Below the pieces are notes generated by a model. It made no database searches and was not told the origin of the DNA. It saw only the letters and a list, made by a program, of their open reading frames with translations. A stretch of 64,000 bases of DNA, taken from the NCBI GenBank assembly GCA_012656075.1, contig JAAKBF010000092.1:273042-337041 (forward strand), written 5' to 3'. Shown one piece after another: positions 1 to 8,727 of the stretch; position 1 is the first letter of the stretch, and each line of letters begins with the position of its first letter. The position numbers and the translations under genes are program-made. This DNA comes from Phytophthora hibernalis (lineage: Eukaryota > Oomycota > Peronosporomycetes > Peronosporales > Peronosporaceae).

Positions 1-144
1 GTTCGGCTCCGTTCGCGACCGGAACAGCACCGCTAGATGCGCCGCAGACGCGGCTAATGCTGTGACCTCAGCGTCGTGTGGAAGCGACGCCACAGAGCCC
101 CGCGCAAGCTCGCGAGCCGCCAGCAGTAGCGGCTCAGTCGTCAT
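1..144 (-). CDS. N-terminal part of an unknown protein, runs off the left edge
   Basis: The minus strand is open from an ATG at 144 to the window edge, 48 codons without a stop. The peptide is rich in Ala, Leu and Arg and starts MTTEPLLLAARELARGS. The gene diverges from the ligase gene at 346, leaving about 200 bp between the two start codons for both promoters. I do not recognise the family from 48 residues, so the function is unknown. It could also be a chance open frame in GC-rich DNA. Confidence 0.45.
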   Translation of the reverse strand, partial: MTTEPLLLAARELARGSVASLPHDAEVTALAASAAHLAVLFRSRTEPN

Positions 145-322
145 CGTAGACGTGTCAAAAACTGAGACCAAAATCGAAGTCGCAAAGAGTACCGTGAAAT
201 AGATATCGAAGACCCCACACTCATGTGTATTAAACCGAAGACTGTAGTAAAGAATAAAAATAGATGTCTTAGGATATAGTGATCTGCGGTAGACACGCAG
301 TACCCTTTTACCCAACAAAGCG

Positions 323-329
323 TCACTTT
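323..329 (+). promoter_or_regulatory. Oomycete initiator (Inr)-like element
   Basis: TCACTTT matches the core TCAYTYY of the oomycete transcription start element. It lies 17 bp upstream of the ATG at 346, the usual short leader of oomycete genes, and supports that ATG as the start of the ligase gene. Confidence 0.5.
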
Positions 330-345
330 GAGATTAGCAGAGACC

Positions 346-1227
346 ATGGCGAGTAAAAGTGTACGTAAGCCGCTCATGAGCTTCCTGCGTCTTCGAACGA
401 GCATCCAGGAGCAGCTACGCATCGAGGAGGCGCTCTTCCGTGTGGACTCGCAGTGCAACTGGTTCATTTACAACGACGCGCACTCGCCAGCCACGATCGT
501 CATGGGCATCTCGGGCAAACCGGAGCTGCTTCTGCACCAGGACGCGGTGAAGCGGTGCGTGGCAATGACTGCAGTACTTGCAATTGACGCTGACAATTGA
601 CTGGATACAGAGACGGGATTCCAGTGCTCAAGCGCTTCAGCGGCGGTGGTACTGTCATTGTGGACCGCAACACGGTCTTCACCACCTTCATCTGCAAGCA
701 GGAGGACTTCCCGCAGGTCCGGCCGTACCCGCGCGAGATCATGGCCTGGTCGCGCGACTTCTTCTCGCCTTTTTCACTCGGGTCTGCGATGACGACTTGG
801 TACGGACTCGGTGCTGGACTCTTTGGTGGGATTTTCACTGACTGACCGCTCTTGCTTGTAGAAATTTTCGCTGCGGGAGGACGACTACGTGTTCAACGAC
901 CGCAAGTTCGGCGGCAACGCGCAGAGTCTGTCCAAGGGCCGCTGGCTGCACCACACGTCGTTCCTGTGGGACTTCGACCCCAAGAACATGGAGTACCTGA
1001 CCAACCCGGCGCGGCAGCCGGCGTATCGTCAGCAGCGCAGCCACCTCGAGTTCCTGTGTCCGCTGAAAGACGTGCTCAAGGAGGAGTGTGCGAACCGTGA
1101 AAAATTCGAGAACGAGCTCCACGCGGAGCTGGCGCACAACTTCGAGGTCGAAGACGTGCAGCTAGACGCCATCAAGTCGATTCTGGAGACAGAGCACCGC
1201 AAGTCCACGCGGTTCCTTGAGTTGTAG
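346..1227 (+). CDS. Lipoate-protein ligase A-like protein (BPL/LplA family), three exons
   Basis: Family role: transfer of lipoate (or octanoate/biotin-type acyl groups) to lysines of 2-oxoacid dehydrogenase and glycine-cleavage proteins, usually in mitochondria. Seen: exon 1 at 346-554 ends in the codon for Arg of HQDAVKR. Exon 2 (611-781) carries the ligase signature RRFSGGGTVIVD-type (here LKRFSGGGTVIVDRNTVF) and PYPREIMAWS. Exon 3 (862-1227) carries DRKFGGNAQSLSKGRWLHHT, with the conserved lysine and the GGNAQ motif, then SFLWD and the C-terminus. Intron 1 (555-610, GTGCGT...CAG) splices in phase. Intron 2 (GT at 782, TAG ending 861) does not: exon 2 is one base short of phase, and one extra T in the T5 run at 770-774 would correct it. 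ATG 346 has a good ACCATGG context. Expected length is about 248 residues, normal for the family. Either a sequence error or a genuine frameshift remains possible. Confidence 0.82.
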
Positions 1228-1353
1228 ACTGGCACTGAACATCGTAGATCGGTCAGTCCAACACCAACCCCTAGCGAACGAAATGTGCATCGTCAAAAGA
1301 TAGTTATCAAAAAGTGGGAAGCACTACGTTTCTTGCTCCTTCTTCACAGCAGG

Positions 1354-1956
1354 TTAGTTGTCGGACGAGATGAGACCTAAATAATCATCCTTGATGGTTC
1401 CGATAGCGTTCTATAGCGACAAAGACACAACAAAACACGTCAGTCAAGCCTCCAACAACAACAAAAGCTCTGCACTCACGATCTCCGTGACGTCGACGCT
1501 GACGCCCATGACCTTAAGACGCACACCGCAGCCCTTGCGGATCTCCACCTCTCGGTCGTCCGAGATCCACGCGTTGCTCTCGTGGTCGTAGCCGTTGTTG
1601 AGGTCCGTGGGCATGGCGTGTCTCGACACGAAGACCTGCAGCGGCCCCACGTCCGCGAAGAAGCCCAGCTGGTTCACGACCGTCACCACAGCGTCCAGCA
1701 CCTGATTCTTGAAGGGACGGAAGAGAATGGCGCGGTAGCGGATGTTGAAGCACACGAAACCCGAGTTGTCCTGGATCACGCCCTTGCCAATGTCCTCGTC
1801 GCGCACCTCCGTGACCGTGATGACGTAGCCGTACTTGCCCATGGACGTGCCCTCCACCTCCTCGATCAGACGCAGGCGGATGATGTCGTGCAGCTTGGGC
1901 CCGAAGTGCATCGGGTGCAGCAGCAGATCACGCGAAAGCTGCTTGAGGAAAAACAT
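1354..1956 (-). CDS. RPB7: DNA-directed RNA polymerase II subunit RPB7
   Basis: RPB7 forms, with RPB4, the stalk of RNA polymerase II that binds emerging RNA in the nucleus. Exon 1 (1956 down to 1480, 159 codons) encodes the N-terminal tip domain, with LLLHPMHFGP and the highly conserved VEGTSMGKYGYVI. It continues with GVIQDNSGFVCFNIRYRAI and FRPFKNQVLDAVV, then the S1/OB-fold with GPLQVFVSRHAMP. A 69-bp intron (1479-1411) begins GTGAGT and ends CTATAG. Exon 2 (1410-1354) gives NAIGTIKDDYLGLIS and a stop, which is the expected C-terminus (compare AIGSLMDDYLGLVS in animals). Total is 177 residues, the usual family length. ATG 1956 was chosen because MFFLKQLSRD matches the family start; an upstream in-frame ATG at 1983 would add nine unconserved residues. 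Confidence 0.95.
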
Positions 1957-1980
1957 GGTGCGTGGCCGGCAGCAAAAGAT

Positions 1981-1988
1981 CAAATGAA
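1981..1988 (-). promoter_or_regulatory. Inr-like element of RPB7
   Basis: On the minus strand TTCATTTG matches YTCAYTYY at seven of eight positions and lies 25 nt upstream of the RPB7 start codon, a typical oomycete spacing. Confidence 0.35.
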
Positions 1989-2035
1989 CGAGCTTTGAGG
2001 GATCGAAGAGGTGTGTGCCACATATATTTTAGTGC

Positions 2036-2155
2036 TGGTCCATGTTTTGTAAGACATGGGACGTGGCGTTTTATCATGTTTACCATGTTTCTAGGTATTA
2101 AATACCATAATAAATTATGAATATCGTACGCCCATGTTTTAATCATGTTCAACAG
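2036..2155 (+). repeat. CCATGTTT-motif cluster, probable intron before the C48 exon
   Basis: CCATGTTT, or the one-base variant ATCATGTT, recurs about five times in 120 bp. The stretch ends in TTCAACAG at 2155, directly before peptidase coding sequence, and a possible donor GTAAGA lies at 2049. The motif reads in the same sense as the coding strand, as in the other clusters at 2629-2722, 3917-4029 and 5833-5959. Confidence 0.5.
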
Positions 2156-2628
2156 TACGATCATATTTTTGCCGAGCCTGAAGACACCAGCTCCGAACAA
2201 AAGCTCGCGCATCCCCCAACGACACTGAGTTTGGTCACAGCAGCGGAAAAGGACATCGTGTTCACGCCGATGAATGTCAATGAAAATCACTGGGTATGCA
2301 TCGTGGTTGACCGATCTCGGACTACGATTAGCTGCAACGACTGTTTTGACAAGAGGGTTAATCAGAACTTGCTTGCGGAGTTGGCAGACGAACTCGTCAA
2401 GAAATACCTTCCGCAGCATTACAACGTGGTCGCAGTGCACAGCCCCATCCAGAGACGGTGATAATTGCGGGCTATTCGTGTGCCATTAATTTTGGCGGCG
2501 TTTGTTCAAGGATGCAGGTACACCACCGCCGGACTCCGGCGTCGACGCCGGGGTGTTTTGCGCAAGGTCGTGACCTTCAGCGATGAAAGCAAGCCGGACG
2601 CGACGACCGCCCAGGAAGAAGTCGACGC
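2156..2628 (+). pseudogene. Ulp1/C48 cysteine peptidase domain, C-terminal half, frameshifted
   Basis: This encodes the catalytic half of a SUMO-protease-like (Ulp1, family C48) domain. NENHWVCIVVD supplies the catalytic His (codon at 2288), TTISCNDCFDK the Asp region, and DGDNCGLFVC the catalytic Cys (codon at 2466). The reading frame changes once between about 2445 and 2455, so His and Cys are in different frames. A stop follows FVCH, and a further shift is needed to reach LRKVVTFSDESKP. The exon ends at a GTAAGT donor at 2629. C48 domains are carried by some eukaryotic MULEs. Here the fragment points opposite to the adjacent transposase remnants, so it is inverted or comes from a second copy. 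Not functional as it stands. Confidence 0.75.
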
Positions 2629-2722
2629 GTAAGTAGCACAAGTATATCAATACATGTTTCCATGTAACGCCCATGTATCCACGTTTTCGTCCATGTTTCC
2701 CTGGATGAATACATTACTGAAG
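2629..2722 (+). repeat. CCATGTTT-motif intron following the C48 exon
   Basis: It begins with GTAAGT and holds four to five variants of CCATGTTT between 2653 and 2701. The acceptor is uncertain; an AG at 2721-2722 is one candidate. The orientation of the motif follows the plus-strand C48 exon. Confidence 0.45.
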
Positions 2723-2733
2723 GTAGGTCTGAA

Positions 2734-3105
2734 CTATGAAAAAGAGGGTGTCGGCATCACCGCAACATCGCGATATCGATCAGGCTTCGTTTTTCGTCTT
2801 TCTGTCAACATGATTTCACCATGGTTGTTGTATGATGTCGCAAGAGTCATCACGAAAGCATTGACCAGGTTGTCATTGTGCCATGACTTCTCCCTGGCGC
2901 AGTATAGATGATTCCATTGCAATTCAAATCCATCACCAAAACCTGGAAGCCTGTTATGCGGCGAAGTTTGCAGCATCCGCTGAGCTAACACGTCGGCTCC
3001 CTCATCTGCAAACGCGCTGCCCACGGTGTTCATAAGCCAAACGTAGAATTCCATACCGTCTTTGCACGCTTTCACCATACTCCATAGGTATTGCATCGCC
3101 ATCAA
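2734..3105 (-). pseudogene. Ulp1/C48 peptidase domain, N-terminal part (MULE remnant)
   Basis: The minus-strand frame contains KSWHNDNLVNAFVMTLATSYNNH. This resembles the W-x-N-D-x-x-hydrophobic start of C48 peptidase domains, which lies N-terminal to the catalytic His. The catalytic half is missing downstream on this strand; instead it is found on the plus strand at 2156-2628. I infer an inversion or junction of two copies near 2700. The upstream part (LWSMVKACKDGMEFYVW) is not recognisable by itself. Confidence 0.5.
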
Positions 3106-3916
3106 TTGAAGCTGCGTGTAATCGCCAAGACCTGCTACATTACATACCCAACTCTCTTTTGACGCATCTCATTGCAAAGTCGGATCCATAGCATGGTCAA
3201 ACGGCGTCTTGCGCTCAATTAATTCAAGAGATTCCAGTACCATAGACTCGAGTAGCCGGTATACCACGACCTGGCGTACTGGTGCACGGAACTTGTCGGT
3301 GATGTCTTTGTTCCGATATTTGTGGTGCCGCACCTCGCACAAACTCAGGTCCACGAGGGAGGCATGTGCGTCTTAAGAAATTCAACAACGTCGACTAGGT
3401 CATCTCCACGTAACGCGTTCCGTAACTTCGCACCTTTGTTGTACTCCTTTCTCTCACGACTAATGTGCGAATTCTCTGCAGCTTTATCCTTTCGCGGACG
3501 ACCCACACGCCTTCTAGGGTTGAATGTTTTCATATTCTTCTTTGTCTTGGTCTCGTCGTCATCTGGGTTGTTATGTTGCCTGTCGTCCATCGCTTCAAGT
3601 TGCGATTCTTTTGCTGCTCCAGCACACTGAGTCGGCGGCAGGGTCTCGTCGTCTTCACTACTAAAAGAGGTATAGCCATGTCTCCTTGACTTAGCTTGAC
3701 GCATCATCTTTCCAAGGGTTTCAGTGCCGCCTGGAACTTCTCATCTGGCAAATCGGTGAGTTCGCTTGTGATTCTGCTAAGACACTTTGAGCGCTCTTGT
3801 ACTTGTCTTTATCAGCCATCTGCTTCTTTCGTGTAATTTCATTATTGTCCGTGCTGATGCGCAGGGGCGTGTCCACGACCGGAAGTTCTTCTTCCAAAGT
3901 GCCAACACGCAGCCAC
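3106..3916 (-). pseudogene. MULE-derived middle region with AT-hook, several frame breaks
   Basis: Minus-strand frames continue from the SWIM region through an intron. RVGTLEEELPVVDTP is followed by TDLPDEKFQAAL, with frame changes near 3720. Then comes a hydrophilic stretch with RRRVGRPRKDKAAENS, an AT-hook core (GRPRK) at about 3490-3530, and GDDLVDVVEFLKTH. AT-hooks and C-terminal peptidases are known in Mutator-like proteins. Stops and shifts make it non-coding today. The segment 3106-3344 reads in several frames without a recognisable domain. Confidence 0.5.
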
Positions 3917-4029
3917 CTTCGGTGCAATACATGGACGGAAACATGGACAAACATGGACACAAATCATTGAACAGTTAAATGTTAGAAACATGGACGATAA
4001 CATGACCAAAACATGGTAAGTGCAATTAC
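3917..4029 (-). repeat. CCATGTTT-motif intron in the MULE remnant
   Basis: On the minus strand the donor GTAATT follows GTCAG at 4029 and the stretch ends CACCGAAG at 3917 (113 bp). Six copies or near-copies of CCATGTTT fill most of it. The flanking frames fit one protein, but the acceptor is inferred. Confidence 0.5.
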
Positions 4030-4839
4030 CTGACCGAGATCGACGAGTACGGAATCGTCAACAAACGAGCGACATGTTTCCGATACAGTATTACATGCTT
4101 GAACGGCATCTTCACGGTTGCGGAAAACTCACAAGTGCACATCCACGTTACCTTGTCCACACGATGAGATCTTTCATCACGAAGAAAAGTGACGTACGAT
4201 TCTTCGTCGTCCAGCGTGTACCTCTCGAAGGAGGCAGTATCGACTGCAAACTTGTACTCAGTGACGAATATCTCTGCCACCCTCTCACTCGTCATTCCCA
4301 ATAGCTGGTTCATCTCTTTTCCGTAGTTGATGTCTCTTTGTGTCCCGGGCATTATACCCTTCGTGACGTACTCGTCGTCTTTGCGCCGCTGGAACTGAAT
4401 CACCGTCTCCAAACACTGCCTCATACTCATTGAACTCTCCAGTCCCACCTTAACCTTTCCAAAGAAGCTCTCAATACGATTATTGGTGTTGTTGCGAAAA
4501 TGTGGTAGATCCATCCGAAAGCAAGTGACCCACATTTATTTACAGCCAACCCAGTTCGCGTCAAAGTAATTCGATAGCTTCTTTGCGCCCGTCTCGACTC
4601 GCAAACGATTCGAACTCGTCGACATGCAGCTGTAGAACCCCCTCAGACATGGCGTACACCATGTTGTGAACACAGACGTTCATCTGCTTTAAAACTTCCT
4701 CGCTGTAAACCCCATAGTTTTTGGTGTCTCGCACTGCTCCACGTAACCATTTGAGCACGTGGAAGTGCCACAACACGATCCGCTCGTCAGGAAACATACT
4801 CCGCAGTACTTCGATCTCGTTGAAATCCTTATCAGTCAT
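4030..4839 (-). pseudogene. MULE transposase, C-terminal DDE part and SWIM zinc finger
   Basis: From 4839 downward the frame starts MTDKDFNEIEVLRSMFPDER and continues VLWHFHVLKWLR, characteristic of the MULE transposase domain (acidic residue in TDKD, then the C/H-x-H-like HFH). A frame change and a stop fall between 4561 and 4536. The next frame gives NNTNNRIESFFGKVK, then a SWIM-type finger WMCTCEFSATVKMPFKH at about 4100-4155. The third Cys of CxC...CxH is replaced by Phe. The element is therefore inactive. The N-terminal half lies at 5675-6625, separated by the 831-bp insertion. Confidence 0.8.
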
Positions 4840-5007
4840 TAGTGGTAGTCAGAGTTGGATACAAGAGCTGTTTCCAAGAGACAAATTACGTATTGGTCCG
4901 TTTTCATCGGCTTAAATTCTCGTGGATTCCAAGAGATCTCACCCCAGCTATTTTCTTCCAAGAGGGGACTTAGAATCCAAGAGAGCTGACACATGCACAA
5001 AGATCAC

Positions 5008-5109
5008 ATGGAGGACAACGAAGCCGCATCCGATGGAGAGAAGGAGGCTTCTGTCGTGCCTACCGTCACGGCTGTTGCTGCGTCCAGGAAGAAGAAGAAG
5101 AAGAAGTGA
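5008..5109 (+). CDS. Short ORF with a C-terminal poly-lysine run, inside the 831-bp element
   Basis: ATG to TGA encodes 33 residues, acidic at the start (MEDNEAASDGEKEAS) and ending in RKKKKKK. It may be a captured piece of a host gene or chance. No family recognised. Confidence 0.2.
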   Translation: MEDNEAASDGEKEASVVPTVTAVAASRKKKKKK

Positions 5110-5199
5110 GGGGTGATACACCGAAACCACCGCGAGGGACAACGGAGATTTCACGACGTTCCTGTTCTCCAGGCCAACAAATAACCTTCGACTTTAAGC

Positions 5200-5547
5200 T
5201 TAGCAATGCACGGACGACACGATTAACAGGCAGAGACTCTGGTGTACGGCCCCCGACAGATAGGTAATCGGCAGTGCCCGGCACTCGGATCGATGGATGT
5301 CCAAGGTCCTTGGCCATCCATCGATCCCAACGTCCGTAGAAGTCCCAATTACGTTTAGCTCCACACTCGTCACGCGTTTAGGACGCGTAACGTAGCGTTG
5401 TGCGTCCAGCACGAGATAGAGCGAGACAAAGAGTAAATTATCGTTCTCACCGCTCGAGTCTTCGCTGTCTGCGCTCAGTTGCAACCGATTCCTCCATGCA
5501 GCCCGAAGTCCCTTCAGCAGCAGCTTCTCCCCGCTTTTTGTCGGCAT
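5200..5547 (-). CDS. Unrecognised 115-codon frame inside the 831-bp element
   Basis: The frame reads MPTKSGEKLLLKGLRAAWRN, an acidic serine stretch (SADSEDSSGEND), then a hydrophobic LLFVSLYLVLDAQRYV followed by basic TRPKRV. The start resembles an N-terminal exon, which would suggest gene capture, but I recognise no domain. The hairpin at 5287-5327 lies inside it, which argues against the 3' half being coding. Confidence 0.25.
   Translation of the reverse strand: MPTKSGEKLLLKGLRAAWRNRLQLSADSEDSSGENDNLLFVSLYLVLDAQRYVTRPKRVTSVELNVIGTSTDVGIDGWPRTLDIHRSECRALPITYLSGAVHQSLCLLIVSSVHC
5287..5327. repeat. Perfect 13-bp-arm hairpin in the 831-bp element
   Basis: GGATCGATGGATG at 5287-5299 is the reverse complement of 5315-5327. 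The 15-base loop itself contains a smaller fold (CCAAGG/CCTTGG). Confidence 0.8.
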
Positions 5548-5674
5548 CTTGCGATCTGTATTCCCTGGGCCAAGCGCTTGGAAAGGTAGTCAGAGTTGGA
5601 AGGTTTTGATTCGCTAAAAGTTGGCGAGATTTTCTCTTGGAAACAGCTCTTGTATCCAACTCTGACTACCACTA

Positions 5675-6625
5675 TTATAATCTTGTTTCTTTCCCAATCG
5701 TTCACATTCTGGAACTGCTCTATGATCTTCATCATATTCCAATCCGCATTTCGTTCTATAACGGAGTGTTGCGCTGTCTGGCCGTTTCCGAACTGATCCA
5801 TCACCATCAAAGTACATATTTGATAGTTATATCTGAAAATCGCACAATGTAACAATGGAAAGATAGTAAAACATGGACAAACATGGACAAACATGGACTT
5901 CAAGTAAGTCTTCAAAAAATGGCAAAAACTTGAGGAGTGGTAGCAAACATGGTACAAACCTGTTCGTCTTGTGCGTGCAGTCGATCAACAAATTCTCGGG
6001 AAAACGCTTGAACAACTTGCGCATGTGCGGTGAACAAATCGTCACAACTGCAGTCTGATCGTCTGCGTTTTCATCGACTGCAGATACATTTCCAGGCGCC
6101 TTCAGATCAAACTTAACCAGCATTTTTGCCACAAGGACCTCGTCACTCAAACGACCACCTAATACCAAACCACGTATTTCATGAATTAGAAGAGTATGCA
6201 ACAGCAACATGCATACTAACGACGTATCACTCATCTGACGATTTCACCCTTGCGATCATGTTGTACACATCCGTTAACTGCACGTAGTGAACCGAATTCG
6301 CGCGGATGTAGTCGTAGATTTTGCTCCACATCACCCATGATAGGTGAATATGTCGGGACTTGGCGTACTGAATGATATCGTTGGTAAATGTCGTCCGAGA
6401 CAGCATGGCAGTGACCATCAACAGCATTCTTAACTTGAATACGCCATTGCCCATTCTTCAACTCCATATTCTGGACTCAAAACCGCACTTGACACCCCGC
6501 ATCCTTTATATTGTGCCGCGGCCGCTGTCCCTTGGAGCATACACGCAACTTTCACCCGTGTGTGCCCGCTCGTACGGCTCTCGATCTTCGGGCACCAGAG
6601 GTAGCTCGGTCCGGTTTTCCTGCAT
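5675..6625 (-). pseudogene. MULE transposase, N-terminal zinc-finger region and start of DDE domain
   Basis: The minus strand from an ATG at 6625 shows, with frame changes, VKCGFESRI, then NGQWRIQVKNAVDGHCHAVS (FLYWCH/FAR1-like zinc-binding Cys...HxH). Next come DYIRANSVHYVQLTDVYNMI, then the DDE start LLIDCTHKTNR. A phase-2 intron (5959-5833) interrupts the Arg codon, and YNYQICTLMVMDQFGNGQ follows, as expected for MULE (I/L-D-x-T-x-K-T-N ... Y ... D-E/Q-F-G). It ends at 5675, where the 831-bp element interrupts the frame. At least two frame breaks lie near 6450 and 6390. It belongs with 4030-4839. Confidence 0.8.
5833..5959 (-). repeat. CCATGTTT-motif intron inside the MULE DDE domain
   Basis: 127 bp. 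On the minus strand the donor GTTTGTACC follows AACAG and the acceptor is TTTTCAG. Splicing rebuilds the Arg codon and the conserved THKTNR-YNYQ join, so this is the best supported of the motif introns. It contains one isolated CCATGTTT and a run of three copies at an 8-base spacing (CCATGTTTG repeated). Confidence 0.8.
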
Positions 6626-7324
6626 GATTCTTCATGTTTTTAATTCGGCGGTTACGGATAGCGATATTCTGTGTTTCGCTGATCACAAGAAGTGTCCGCG
6701 TTTCACTCTGGTACTATTCACGTACGTGGATGTGTTTCGCAGAAGAAGAATGCTCGAGGTCGGGGCTATCACAAGCAAGACATAGATAAGTACACATACG
6801 GCATAACAAACAACATGTATCCTTACTAGAGCGTTGCAGAGTTGCGCACAGCCTTCGTCTCTGGCCAGGTAAATGCTGCCGTCAGCCTCCAGATGCTGAT
6901 GTCTTTCTCCAAATGCCCTCACTTAGCTACACATACGTACGCTCGCGTGTAAGACTCATAGTTACCGCAAACGAATGCGAAGTGCTGTACCTGTTAAGAC
7001 GTCAGTACTGCCGAGCCTGGCTAGCCGTTGGTGCGTCCGCGTCGCGGGTTGGGCGGCGCGGGAGGCGTCCAAGCCTCGATCTAGCTGGAAACGACGCGTA
7101 ATAGTTAATAAAGAGACCGTCCGGCCATCGATAGACTGTAATGCATCACATAACATACCTCAACACGTAGAGGGGCGAAGGAGGAGATATAACACCCCTC
7201 TCGGCAGCTCCGCGGGGCTTCAGGGGCGGCGTATGTGTCTTGCGACAGCGCAGGATTCTGGCGACGCGTGGCAGGAATGAGTGGTTGGAACTTTCGTATT
7301 TAAAAAATGAAAGGTCTTTTTTAA
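6626..7324. other. No gene recognised between MULE remnant and the next repeat cluster
   Basis: Open frames here are short and overlap on both strands. 7020-7100 is GC-rich without codon structure. It may include decayed terminal sequence of the MULE, but I found no convincing inverted end. Confidence 0.4.
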
Positions 7325-7520
7325 TCACAAACATGAACAAACATGGTTTAAAACTTGTTCAAACATGTCGGACGAGACATGGACCGTATGATTTCCGTTT
7401 GAGAACGCCCGTTTTAAATATGGTCTCAATTTGAGACCGTTTCTAACAAAAGTATCACAAACGTCTTTTGAGTTTTTCAGTAGAAATACAGTGAAACTCG
7501 ATGCATTATTACCACTAATA
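7325..7520 (-). other. Motif cluster and unrecognised frame beside the TIR element
   Basis: On the minus strand, CCATGTTT, ACATGTTTG and TTCATGTTTG occur within 7325-7385, the same motif and spacing as in the MULE introns. The following frame (KNSKDVCDTFVRNGLKLRPY) is not recognised. An 8-bp-arm near-palindrome GGTCTCAATTTGAGACC sits at about 7422-7438. Confidence 0.35.
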
Positions 7521-7554
7521 GTGGTTCTCAGTTCTGGCAGCAGCAAGATAGACG
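7521..7554 (+). repeat. Left terminal inverted repeat of the split element
   Basis: 34-bp arm identical to the reverse complement of 13830-13863, preceded by TA. Confidence 0.8.
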
Positions 7555-7673
7555 CCGAGTATAAATGTGCGCTTCGGCAGCTGATTGGTTAAAAATCATT
7601 TTTTATTCAATCTATCCTGCCTTGATTTTGGTGCAATTTGGGTCGGCGGTAGCAAGATGCAAAAGAGCAGAAG

Positions 7674-7972
7674 TGTAGAGGAACGTACAGTGTCCGTTTG
7701 TAAAATACCATCAGATGTGGGGCTCTAATTGAGAAGTGTGCCTCCAACCTCTACATTCGGTGGATTGAGGGGATCTTTCCCTTAAACGTACGGTTCGTAC
7801 CACGACTAGCTAGCATAGCTTCTGAACGCTAATGACTTAATCTTTGTGGACTGTCCGGTGTCCGGGACTAATATCTACCAATTAGCACTTATTAATTAAC
7901 TTTGATTCAATCAGCTGATATCATGATTGATTATCAGCCTTCCATGCTGACAATCAGACCCAGACCTTAACA
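7674..7972 (-). repeat. 3' LTR of the copia element
   Basis: 299 bp. On the minus strand it starts TGTTAAGG and ends CCTCTACA, with TG...CA ends. It is a direct repeat of 13059-13355. Confidence 0.92.
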
Positions 7973-8727
7973 CTCCCACGAAAGATTCCTCAATCCCTAT
8001 ACTTTCTTTTCGTGCCAAACTATCATGGTTTGCTCGCTTTTCGTGCTTAAGATTTCCTTGCCTGTCTGTTTGTCATACTTAAGCTATTATTCCTTGCGTG
8101 CTCCTGTGCCAAGCTATCTTTGTGTGCTTGCTTTTGTGTCCAAGCTATCATTGTTTGCTTGTGTTCCCTAGCATTCATCGCATTCATCGCATGCGTGCCT
8201 TTGTGCCGAGCACACTGTTTGCTTCCGCCTAGCGCTCTCAATATTCAATCCGTCAACTCGAACTCGGTTCACTGTTACTCCTTGGGGGTCGTCCGAAACT
8301 AATATCCCAGTCAGCAGAAGGTGGTGAGGTCCTATGGTCTTCGGGTCGTAGGGATCTTGTGGCACAGTTCCAAATGGGTCGGTTTTAACCTCGCCACCTG
8401 CGCGCAACGTCCTTCCCGAGCGTGGGTCGTCATACAAGGTGGCGACTCTGACTGGTTCAGCGTATAAAAGCAGCAAATTATTTTGTTGCGGGGCAGTTCA
8501 GGTTTTAATCATTTGTTTCGATTGGCAATTGTTTCGATTTCTTTAGTGTAGCCTATTACAATAATAACTTCAACATCTCGTTGACTTCAATATCAACACG
8601 AACCCTTTCTTTGAACCTTAACTTCAACACTGACTAATTTGTAACGCACACTTCAACTCTGATTAAGTTGTTTCAACTTCAACATCGCATCTTTATTTGA
8701 TGATTATGCACGTCTTTGTTCTTTAGA

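Larger units (their letters stand above)
4842..5672. mobile_element. 831-bp TA-flanked inverted-repeat element (Tc1/mariner-type ends)
   Basis: Both ends carry the inverted repeat GTGGTAGTCAGAGTTGGATA, continuing for about 40 bp, flanked by TA at 4840-4841 and 5673-5674. Removing the element with one TA joins the two transposase halves in frame (NKIII to MTDKDFNE), which confirms an insertion with TA target duplication. A third, internal copy of the end sequence (GGTAGTCAGAGTTGGA, 5585-5600) pairs with the right end at 5655-5670 to form a foldback. The interior is unlike a Tc1 transposase: short TTCCAAGAG repeats (4930-4990), a small ORF ending in six lysines, a 13-bp-arm hairpin and an unrecognised 115-codon minus-strand frame. 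It is probably non-autonomous and mobilised in trans. Confidence 0.82.

Noticed and set aside
141..467. 108-codon minus-strand frame over the start of the ligase gene
   Set aside because: It is antisense to conserved coding sequence and has no recognisable domain.
1582..1998. 138-codon plus-strand frame over RPB7
   Set aside because: It is the antisense shadow of RPB7.
1..2000. Bacterial origin because of an LplA-like ligase
   Set aside because: The ligase and RPB7 genes both have spliceosomal introns, and RPB7 is eukaryote-specific.
7325..7546. Minus-strand ORF starting MLLPELRTT, shared with the plus-strand frame at 13838
   Set aside because: The shared start is the 34-bp inverted terminal repeat read in one frame; the remainders are unrelated.
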